NCBI RefSeq assembly: GCF_000482785.1
Contig: NZ_KI519499.1
Location: 496,001-560,000, forward strand
DNA: 64,000 nt
From: Derxia gummosa DSM 723
GTDB taxonomy: Bacteria > Pseudomonadota > Gammaproteobacteria > Burkholderiales > Burkholderiaceae_E
Direction: 5' to 3'
The notes below the pieces were generated by a model. The model was not told the origin of the DNA, made no database searches, and worked only from the letters and a program-made list of their open reading frames with translations. A program made the position numbers and the translations under genes. Positions 30,372-37,191 of this stretch are shown here, piece after piece (the stretch's first letter is position 1; every line of letters begins with the position of its first letter).

Positions 30372-31595
30372 TCAGCGCATGTTGACGAGGGTTTGCAGCA
30401 TCGAGTCCATGGTCTTCACGGTCTGCGCATTGGCCTGGTAGGCACGCTGCGCGGTGATCATGTTGACCAGCTCGTTGGTCAGGTCGACGTTGGCCTCCTC
30501 CAGCGCGGCCGACTGCATCGTGCCGAAGTTGCCGGTGCCGGCCGTGCCGGTCACGGGCTGGCCCGAGGCAGTGGTTTCGGCCCACTGGTTGTTGCCCAGC
30601 GAGGCGAGGCCCTGCGGGTTGGCGAAGTCCGTCAGCACGATGCGGCCCTGGGCCTTGGTCTGACCGTTGGAATAGCGGCCCGAGATCGTGCCGTCATTGC
30701 CGATCGAGAAGCCGGCCAGCGTGCCCGGCGCATACCCGTCCTGCGTGATCGCGGTCATCGCGGTGCTGGCGCCGAACTGGGTCGAGCCCGCGAAGTCGAT
30801 GTCGAAGCTGAAGGCGCCCGCGCCATTGGCCGCCGGCACCGGCACGGTGAAGTTGGTGGTGGCGGTGCTCGACAGCAGGCCGTTGCTGAAGCTGAGCGTG
30901 CCGATCGCGGTGCCGCCGTTGAGCGTGCTGCCGTTCTCGACCGCGTACACCTGCCAGTCGCTGGTGGTCGGATCGGGCCGCGCGAAGTACAGCTGGACCG
31001 CGTGCGAGTTGCCGAGGTCGTCGTACACCGTCATGCCGCTCGCGCCGTTGTAGGTGGTCGAGTCCACCGGGTTGAACGGCGTGTTGGGAATCGTGTCCTC
31101 GCGCGAGTCGAAGTTGCCCTTGATCGTCGACTTGGTCGTGACGGCCGGCGCCATCGCGGTGGTCGACAGGCGCAGCCGGCCCGGTGCGTCGGCGGTGATG
31201 GAGCCGCCCGCGTCGGCCACGAAGCCGGTCACGTGCTGACCGCTGGCGGTGACGAGGTACTGGTCCTTGTCGACCTGGAACTGGCCGTTGCGCGAATAGG
31301 TCACGACGCCGTTGTTCTCCAGCCGGAAGAAGCCGTTGCCGTTGATCGCGATGTCGAGCGGATTGGACGTGACGCTGATGTTGCCCTGCCCAAACTGCTG
31401 GGTGATCGCGGCGGTGCGCACGCCGATGCCCGGGATGGTCTGCGAGCTGCCGAGCAGCGAGTTCGCGTACATGTCGCCGAACTCGGCGCGCTGGCCCTTG
31501 AAGCCGATGGTGTTGGCATTGGCCACGTTGTTGCCGATGACGTCGAGGTTCTTCGACGCGGCATTGAGACCGGACAGACCTTGCTGGAAGCCCAT
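30372..31595 (-). CDS. flgE: Flagellar hook protein FlgE
   Basis: 407 residues. MGFQQGLSGLNAASKNLDVI and GNNVANANTIGFKGQRAEF at the start, a beta-rich central hook domain, and the C-terminal ELVNMITAQRAYQANAQTVK signature. It polymerises on the rod under the FlgD cap. It lies 13 bp after flgD. Confidence 0.98.
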   Translation of the reverse strand: MGFQQGLSGLNAASKNLDVIGNNVANANTIGFKGQRAEFGDMYANSLLGSSQTIPGIGVRTAAITQQFGQGNISVTSNPLDIAINGNGFFRLENNGVVTYSRNGQFQVDKDQYLVTASGQHVTGFVADAGGSITADAPGRLRLSTTAMAPAVTTKSTIKGNFDSREDTIPNTPFNPVDSTTYNGASGMTVYDDLGNSHAVQLYFARPDPTTSDWQVYAVENGSTLNGGTAIGTLSFSNGLLSSTATTNFTVPVPAANGAGAFSFDIDFAGSTQFGASTAMTAITQDGYAPGTLAGFSIGNDGTISGRYSNGQTKAQGRIVLTDFANPQGLASLGNNQWAETTASGQPVTGTAGTGNFGTMQSAALEEANVDLTNELVNMITAQRAYQANAQTVKTMDSMLQTLVNMR

Positions 31596-31608
31596 GTTGA
31601 ATTCCCTG

Positions 31609-32331
31609 TCAGTACACCGAGCGGACGTCGGCTTGAGAGTGGTAGCCCATGCCGCCGAGGTCGAGCATCGTGCTGATGCTGCCGTCGGTGGCGGTGATGC
31701 GCTTGACGCCGTCCACGCGCGCGACCGACAGCGCCGAGGCGCTCACCGTGGACGTGTTGCCGTTGGCCGTGTTGGTGGCCGCGACCTTGAACGTGTAGTA
31801 GCCGTCCTTCGACTCGGCGCCGGCGGCGGTCTTGCCGTCCCACGAGAAGGTGTGGGTGCCCGAATCGGCGGCCCCCATGTCGAGCGTGTCGACCAGCTCG
31901 CCGGCCGAGTTGTAGACCTGCACCTGCACGTTGGCCGCGGCGGTCGTCAGCTCGAATCCGCCGCCAGCGATGCGGCTGCCGTCGGTGGAGGTGGACAGCT
32001 CCATCTTGTTGCCGTCGATCAGCACGCTGTGGCCGATGAGCGAGGTCGAGTTCATCTGCTGCGACACGTTGAACTGGTCGAGCAGCGACTTGACCGTGTC
32101 GTTCAGCTTCGAGATCCCGTCCACCGTCGACAGCTGGGCCATCTGGCTCGTGAACTGCGAGTTGTCGGTCGGGTTGAGCGGGTCCTGGTTCTTCATCTGC
32201 GCGACCAGCAGCTTCAGGAAGCGGTCCTGGGTCGCGCTGGAGGCCGAGGTGTTGGTGCTGCTGGTCGAGCTGCCGCTCTTGGTCGTCGATGACGACGAGT
32301 TGGTGCTGCCGATCGTGAATTCGGTCGCCAT
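31609..32331 (-). CDS. flgD: Hook-capping protein FlgD
   Basis: 240 residues. A Ser/Thr-rich start (about 8-33) precedes the conserved DRFLKLLVAQMKNQDPLNP and DNSQFTSQMAQLSTVDGI, then a FlgD Ig-like/tudor region with GTHTFSWDGKTAAG. It caps the growing hook. It begins 2 bp after the flgC stop. Confidence 0.97.
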   Translation of the reverse strand: MATEFTIGSTNSSSSTTKSGSSTSSTNTSASSATQDRFLKLLVAQMKNQDPLNPTDNSQFTSQMAQLSTVDGISKLNDTVKSLLDQFNVSQQMNSTSLIGHSVLIDGNKMELSTSTDGSRIAGGGFELTTAAANVQVQVYNSAGELVDTLDMGAADSGTHTFSWDGKTAAGAESKDGYYTFKVAATNTANGNTSTVSASALSVARVDGVKRITATDGSISTMLDLGGMGYHSQADVRSVY

Positions 32332-32333
32332 GT

Positions 32334-32738
32334 TCAGCCGCCCATCTGGAGGGTTTTCTGGAGCAGCGACTTGGTGGTGTTGAGCACCTCGACGTTGCTT
32401 TGGTAGGAGCGCGAGGCGGAGATCATGTTGACCATCTCCTCCACCGCGTTGACGTTCGGATAGGTCACGTAGCCCTCGCCGTCGGCCATCGGATTGGCCG
32501 GGTCGTGCACGCGGCGCGCGGGCGTCGTGTCTTCGACGATCTGCTTCACCTTCACGCCGTTCTCGCCCTTGGCCTGGCCCGGCACGGTCTGGAACACGAC
32601 GTGATGGGCGCGATAGACGCCGGTCTCGGAATCGGCCGCCGATTCGGCGTTGGCGAGGTTGCTCGCCGTGACGTTGAGCCGCTTCGACTGGGCCGAGATG
32701 CCCGAGCCGGAGATGCCGAAGATGTTGAACATGGACAT
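32334..32738 (-). CDS. flgC: Flagellar proximal rod protein FlgC
   Basis: 134 residues. MSMFNIFGISGSGISAQSKR then LNVTASNLANAES, and the C-terminal EEMVNMISASRSYQSNVEVL helix, as in FlgC. It lies 24 bp after flgB. Confidence 0.97.
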   Translation of the reverse strand: MSMFNIFGISGSGISAQSKRLNVTASNLANAESAADSETGVYRAHHVVFQTVPGQAKGENGVKVKQIVEDTTPARRVHDPANPMADGEGYVTYPNVNAVEEMVNMISASRSYQSNVEVLNTTKSLLQKTLQMGG

Positions 32739-32762
32739 CGTGTTTCTCCGTCAGGAGGCAAC

Positions 32763-33377
32763 TCAGGTCGCCTGGCCGTTGATGGCGCTGGTGAGCGTCT
32801 TGATCTGGCCGTTGAGGAAGCGCAGCGAAGCCTCGTAGCGCAGGGTGTTGTCGGCGAAGCGGGCCTGTTCGGTATCGCTGTCGACCGTGTTGCCATCGAC
32901 GCTGGGCTGGCCCACGGTGCGGTAGCGCACGGCCGGGCCGTCGGCCGAGGCCTTGGCCAGCGTGCCGGGCAGATGGCCGGCATCGGTGCGCGCGAGCCGG
33001 CCGGTCGCGGCCAGCGTCACCGGCGTGACAGCGCTTGCAGCGGCGCCGGCCTCGGTCGCGCCGACCGACGCGGCATTCGACCCGGCAGGCGTGGCGCCGG
33101 CCGATGCGCCCGACGCCAGCCCGGCCGAGGCCAGCGCGAGCGTCGGCAGATTGCTCGGGCCGCTGCGCGCGAGCTGCGCCGCCGGGCCGGCCGGCACCGG
33201 CGCCTCGCGGGTGCCGCGCAGCGCTGCCGAGAAGCTCTTGCCGAAGTCGAAGTCCTGGGCCTTGTAGCCGGGCGTGTCGGCATTGGCGATGTTGGCCGCC
33301 AGCAGCTTCTGGCGCTCGGAGCGCAGCCGCAGCGCCTGCGCATTGGCATCCAGCGATGAACCCAGCTTGTCGAACAT
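32763..33377 (-). CDS. flgB: Flagellar proximal rod protein FlgB, long variant
   Basis: 204 residues, against the usual 130-150. The start MFDKLGSSLDANAQALRLRS with LLAANIANADTPGYKA, and the end RYEASLRFLNGQIKTLTSAI, are standard. Between them (about residues 65-130) lies an extra Ala/Gly/Ser/Pro-rich stretch with no predicted fold. It does not break the frame and looks like a low-complexity expansion. First gene of the flgBCDEFG unit; divergent from flgA with a 180-bp shared upstream region. Confidence 0.95.
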   Translation of the reverse strand: MFDKLGSSLDANAQALRLRSERQKLLAANIANADTPGYKAQDFDFGKSFSAALRGTREAPVPAGPAAQLARSGPSNLPTLALASAGLASGASAGATPAGSNAASVGATEAGAAASAVTPVTLAATGRLARTDAGHLPGTLAKASADGPAVRYRTVGQPSVDGNTVDSDTEQARFADNTLRYEASLRFLNGQIKTLTSAINGQAT

Positions 33378-33437
33378 GCCCGCTCCACGGAATCGGTCGG
33401 TGCGTCGGATTATCGAAACCCCTCCGCGCTTCCTGAG

Positions 33438-33445
33438 GCCGATAA
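33438..33445 (+). promoter_or_regulatory. Isolated GCCGATAA element upstream of flgA
   Basis: A perfect FliA -10 octamer on the plus strand, 112 bp before flgA, but the bases 11 bp upstream (CCCCTCCG) do not resemble a -35 element. It could be a partial promoter or chance. Confidence 0.2.
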
Positions 33446-33557
33446 GCAGCGCCTTTGCCGGGGTGTTCCCGGCTTTCCGGGTCGGTACCGAACCTAGAGT
33501 CCCGATCGGACTTCCTTCCCTTTCACGCCTCAGGATCGCGCGCCGTTCACGCCCGCC

Positions 33558-34385
33558 ATGTCAGCCTTCCGCCGCCCCGCCCAGGTACTTCGCGTCCCGA
33601 CCGCCCGATCACGCGTGCTGCGCGCCCTGGCGCTGGTGGCGCTGGTCGCGGGCGGACTCGCGCTGGCGCCGGCAGGCGCACGCGCCGCCAGCCCGGCCGA
33701 CGAAGCCGCCTGGCGCGGCGCGGTCGAGCGCGCGGTGCGGGCCAGGCTCGCCGGTGCCGATACGCACGCCGACGGTGCCGCGCCGGGCGCCGGCGCGCCG
33801 GCGGCACCCGCCGCCATCCGCGTCGAGATCGAGGTCGGCGCGCCCGACCCGCGCCTCGCGTCGCCGCCCTGCACGACGGTCGAGGCCTTCCTGCCGCCCG
33901 GCGCGCGGCTCGACGCCGGCCGCTTCAGCGCCGGCCTGCGCTGCGCCGGCGCCGATGCCGCCGGTCGCGGCTGGACCGCCTATCTGCCCGTCACCCTGCG
34001 CCGCTATGCGCGCGTCGCCGTCGCCGCGCGCGACATCGCGGCGGGCACGCCGCTTGCTGCCGCCGACCTCGCGATCGAGGAGCGTGAACTGACGCGACTC
34101 GGCAGCGCGGCCGTCACCGACACGGCACCGCTGGTCGGCCGCAGCCTCACGCGCGCCTTCCCGGCGGGCCAGCCGCTGCTGTCGAGCGCGCTCAGGCGCG
34201 AGCCGGTCGTGACGCCCGGCGAGGCGGTGCAGGTAATCGTCAATGGCGGCGGTTTTACGATCCGCGCCGAGGGCATCGCGCTCGATCTGGCCGAGGCTGG
34301 CCAGATGGTGCGGGTGCGCCTCGACAACGGTCAGCGCGTGCAGGGCACCGCGCGCGCCGGCCACCTCGTCGAATTGCAGCTCTGA
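33558..34385 (+). CDS. flgA: FlgA, P-ring assembly chaperone
   Basis: 275 residues. The signal peptide (core VLRALALVALVAGGLALAP) ends ARA before ASPADE. The C-terminal SAF-type half is recognisable: VAVAARDIAAGTPLAAADL, PLVGRSLTRAFPAGQPLL and GFTIRAEGIALDLAEAGQMV. It helps FlgI assemble the P ring in the periplasm. It starts the plus-strand flgA-flgM-flgN run opposite flgB. Confidence 0.93.
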   Translation: MSAFRRPAQVLRVPTARSRVLRALALVALVAGGLALAPAGARAASPADEAAWRGAVERAVRARLAGADTHADGAAPGAGAPAAPAAIRVEIEVGAPDPRLASPPCTTVEAFLPPGARLDAGRFSAGLRCAGADAAGRGWTAYLPVTLRRYARVAVAARDIAAGTPLAAADLAIEERELTRLGSAAVTDTAPLVGRSLTRAFPAGQPLLSSALRREPVVTPGEAVQVIVNGGGFTIRAEGIALDLAEAGQMVRVRLDNGQRVQGTARAGHLVELQL

Positions 34386-34433
34386 CCCGGGTTGCCGCGT
34401 GTCCGAGTGCACAATCGCCCGGCCGCCTGGCAC

Positions 34434-34460
34434 TCAAGTTCCGGTCCAAACCGCCGAATA
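34434..34460 (+). promoter_or_regulatory. Sigma-28 promoter of flgM
   Basis: TCAAGTTC-N11-GCCGAATA, six of eight matches in each half to TAAAGTTT/GCCGATAA with the exact 11-bp spacer, ending 29 bp before the flgM ATG. The best-supported FliA site near a known FliA-dependent gene here. Confidence 0.75.
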
Positions 34461-34489
34461 AGCGAGTGAGATCGGTTGAAGGAGTCAAC

Positions 34490-34792
34490 ATGAAGATCGG
34501 GAAGACCACGGAAGCGTTCACCAGCGAGAACGTTGCCCAGCAGAAAGCCAAGGCCAAGGTGTCGTCCGACGCCGGCAAGACCGCGCCCAATGGCGAGTCG
34601 GTCAAGCTGTCGTCGCTGTCGAGCACGCTCAAGAGCGTCGAGGCCGACATCAAGGAGCCGTCGTTCGATGCCGCCAAGGTCGAGCAGGTGAAGGCCGCGA
34701 TCCGTGACGGCAAGTTCGAGGTCGACAGCTCGGCGGTGGCCGACAAGCTGATCGCGGGCTCGAGCGACATGCTCGCCCGCAAGTCGAGCTGA
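34490..34792 (+). CDS. flgM: Anti-sigma-28 factor FlgM
   Basis: 100 residues, starting MKIGKTTEAFTSENVAQQ after a GAAGGAGTCAAC ribosome site. The C-terminal half (SVEADIKEPSFDAAKVEQV, AIRDGKFEVDSSAVADKLI) is the FliA-binding region. FlgM holds FliA inactive and is exported once the hook is complete. The preceding sigma-28 promoter creates the usual feedback loop. flgN follows 17 bp later. Confidence 0.95.
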   Translation: MKIGKTTEAFTSENVAQQKAKAKVSSDAGKTAPNGESVKLSSLSSTLKSVEADIKEPSFDAAKVEQVKAAIRDGKFEVDSSAVADKLIAGSSDMLARKSS

Positions 34793-34809
34793 ATCGACAG
34801 GAGTCAGTC

Positions 34810-35271
34810 ATGACCACGCCCATCGCCCGCCTGCTCGCGCAGAGCGCCCGCCTCGTGCCGCAGCTGCACGACGTGTGCGCCCGTGCCGCGACCGCGAAGC
34901 CGGATGAACTGGAGGCGCTGGCGCTGGAGCATGCGGGCCTGACCCAATCGCTGGCCGAATGCATTGCCGAGGTGCGCCACGCGATCGCGCCGATGACGCT
35001 GGCCGAGGCACTCGCCCGCCACGCGCTCGACCATCCCGACCAGGCCCGCGACTCTCGGGGGCGCGACTGGGTCGATGCGCTCGAGGATCTGCGCCGCGCG
35101 AACGCGATCGCGGGCCGGGTGATCCTGCAGCGGCTGCATCTGACGCAGGCGATGCTGAGGGTGGTGAACGAGGCGCGCGGCGCGAATGACGGCGGCGGCT
35201 TCGTCGATCCGTCGGGCGGGCCGTTCCGGCGCGCCGGCAACGGCACCGGGTATTCGCGCGCCGTCGCCTGA
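34810..35271 (+). CDS. flgN: FlgN, export chaperone for FlgK and FlgL
   Basis: 153 residues, all-helical, with the FlgN pattern: an early LEALALEHAGLTQSLAE stretch and the late VILQRLHLTQAMLRVV helix, then a disordered Gly-rich tail. Cytoplasmic chaperone delivering FlgK and FlgL. The ribosome site is CAGGAGTCAGTC. Its place after flgM is conserved in related bacteria. Confidence 0.9.
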   Translation: MTTPIARLLAQSARLVPQLHDVCARAATAKPDELEALALEHAGLTQSLAECIAEVRHAIAPMTLAEALARHALDHPDQARDSRGRDWVDALEDLRRANAIAGRVILQRLHLTQAMLRVVNEARGANDGGGFVDPSGGPFRRAGNGTGYSRAVA

Positions 35272-35683
35272 GCCGATTTCCGCTTCTGCTTTTCCGTGCA
35301 CGCTGGCCCGGTTGCGGGTGCGGCGTGCTTCCGGCGTTTCCGTGCGGGATGTCTTCGGCTGCGCTGTCTTTTGCGGCTGTGGCCGTCTTCGGAGGCACGG
35401 CGTCGCACGGGAGCGGGCCAAGGCGCGGCCGATGCCTTGGTGAAGCTTCGACGACGGTTGAGGCGAGGTCCGCTCATGGCCGAGGCGCAGTTCGTGCGCC
35501 TGCGGCAATGATTCGACGGCCAGGATGATGGGCCGGGGCGGTGACCGGGGATGAACCCCTGATGCCACGAACACCGGACGCCGTACCCCGGAAGAAACGC
35601 CCGGCGCGGCAGCCCCGGGAGGAAGCCCTCGGCGGCCTAAAGAAGCCGCACGCCGCGCCGTCAAACAGGAAACGGCCGCCGGC
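35272..35683. other. flgN-fliA convergent gap, no gene seen
   Basis: About 410 bp between two convergent stops. Short open frames here have no ribosome sites or family features. I see no T-run terminator. Confidence 0.6.
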
Positions 35684-36397
35684 TCACCAGGCCTTGAGCT
35701 TGCTGCGCAGCCGGCTCACCGCCTGCGTATGCAGCTGGCACACGCGCGACTCGGTCACGTTCAGCACCGCCGCGATCTCGCGGAAGTTCATGTCCTGCTC
35801 GTAATACATGCCCATCAGGAAGCGCTCGCGCTCCGGCAGTTCGTCGATCGCGGCGATCAGCGCCTTGCGGAAACGCTCGTCGCGGATCTGCTCGAACGGG
35901 TCGCCGGCCTTGTCGGGGCAATGGCGGTCGAGGTAGTCCTCGTCCTCCTCGTCGCCGCTGAAATCCTCGATGTGCACGAGCTGGAGTCCGCGCGCGTCGG
36001 CCAGCATCGAGTGGTACTCGTTGATGTCGAGGCCCATCTCCTTGGCGATCTCGAGTTCGGTGGGCGGGCGCTGGAGCTTCTGCTGGAGCGCGTGGATCGC
36101 CGATTCGATGCCGCGCTGGTTCTTGCGCACGCTTCGCGGGAGCCAGTCGGCGGCGCGCAGTTCGTCGAGCATCGCGCCCTTGATGCGCTGCGTGGCGTAG
36201 GTCTCGAACTGGGCGCCCTGGTTGTCCTCGTAGCGGTTGACGGCGTCCATGAGGCCGATGAGGCCGGCCTGCACGATGTCGTCGAGCTCGACGTTGGCCG
36301 GCAGCTTCGCCAGCATGTGATGGGCCATGCGCTTGACGAGCGGCGCGTACTGCTTGATCGCGGCCTGCTTGTCGAGTTTTCCTGTGGTTGCGTACAT
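35684..36397 (-). CDS. fliA: Flagellar sigma factor FliA (sigma-28)
   Basis: 237 residues. Region 2 (QYAPLVKRMAHHMLAKLP, LDDIVQAGLIGLMDAVNRY, FETYATQRIKGAMLDELR), region 3 (ELEIAKEMGLDINEYHSML) and region 4 (MNFREIAAVLNVTESRVCQL) are complete. It directs transcription of late flagellar, chemotaxis and motor genes. It is 16 bp after the FlhG-like gene, so it is probably transcribed with flhA-flhF-flhG. Confidence 0.98.
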   Translation of the reverse strand: MYATTGKLDKQAAIKQYAPLVKRMAHHMLAKLPANVELDDIVQAGLIGLMDAVNRYEDNQGAQFETYATQRIKGAMLDELRAADWLPRSVRKNQRGIESAIHALQQKLQRPPTELEIAKEMGLDINEYHSMLADARGLQLVHIEDFSGDEEDEDYLDRHCPDKAGDPFEQIRDERFRKALIAAIDELPERERFLMGMYYEQDMNFREIAAVLNVTESRVCQLHTQAVSRLRSKLKAW

Positions 36398-36413
36398 CTT
36401 TAGGTTCTCCGCG

Positions 36414-37187
36414 TCAGGCCAGATTCATGCTGCCTGCCGATGCCGGGATCGGGAATTCGGCCGGACACCATTCGTGCACCGCCGTGCGCAGGCGCGCGGT
36501 CAGCGCGCTGCCCGGGTTGCGCCGGTCCTCGCTTTCCGGCAGGGCCAGCCCGAAGGCCAGCGGCAGGTCGAGAAAGCGGTCGGCGGTGGCCGCGAGCCGT
36601 TCGTACATCCGGCGGCCGGCAAGCTCGTCGCGCGCGAAGGCGGCGATGCGAAGGTTGGACCCGTGACCTGCTCCCGCGACGGCCTTGATCCGCGAATAGG
36701 CTTCACGGATCGAGCCCGGATCGTCGTGCACGGCTAGCACCAGGTCGCCATTCGCTTCCATCAACTCGGCTGCAAGCTCCAGCGACTGCGTATTGATTAG
36801 AAGCCAATCGGGGGGTTCGGCAAGCGCCAGAAAGCCGCCGAAAAGATCGGCTATTTGCGCCTGCCCGGCCGCGACATGGGCCAGGAACACATCGGCGCCG
36901 TCGCGCATCGACAGCAGGGCCAGGCGCTCGCTCGCGCGCACCACGGCCTCGGCGAATTCCAGCTCGCCCGACAGCAGGTCGGCGAGGTCGCCGCGCTGGC
37001 GGCGCTGGAAGCGCGTGAACATGTCGGGCGCCGCATGGTCGAGCACGAGCACGTCGCCCTCGTCTGCAAGCGTTTGCGCGATCCAGCCCGCGAGCCGGCC
37101 GGAGCCGACCACGGGCAGCACGCGCATCGTGCGGTGCGCCGGCTCGAACAGCTGGCGCAGGCCTGCGGCCTGATCGAAGCCACTCAT
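36414..37187 (-). CDS. FlhG/FleN-like protein lacking the P-loop
   Basis: 257 residues, placed between flhF and fliA exactly where flhG is found. The N-terminus MSGFDQAAGLRQL carries the DQAxxLR motif by which FlhG stimulates the FlhF GTPase. The body keeps a MinD-like alternation of strands (VLVLDHAAPDM, DWLLINTQS, DLVLAVHDDPGSIREAY). However, the deviant Walker A (GKGGxGKT) is replaced by VVGSGRLAGWIA, with no lysine, so ATP-driven dimerisation is unlikely. The start at 37187 lies inside an overlap-like junction with flhF (an alternative ATG is 37199). It may set FlhF activity, and so flagellar number, without an ATPase cycle. Confidence 0.8.
   Translation of the reverse strand: MSGFDQAAGLRQLFEPAHRTMRVLPVVGSGRLAGWIAQTLADEGDVLVLDHAAPDMFTRFQRRQRGDLADLLSGELEFAEAVVRASERLALLSMRDGADVFLAHVAAGQAQIADLFGGFLALAEPPDWLLINTQSLELAAELMEANGDLVLAVHDDPGSIREAYSRIKAVAGAGHGSNLRIAAFARDELAGRRMYERLAATADRFLDLPLAFGLALPESEDRRNPGSALTARLRTAVHEWCPAEFPIPASAGSMNLA
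37065..37078. repeat. Dispersed palindrome copy (inside flhG-like gene)
   Basis: TGCAAGCGTTTGCG, two mismatches from TGCAAGCGCTTGCA; see findings. Confidence 0.4.
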
Positions 37188-37191
37188 CGCG

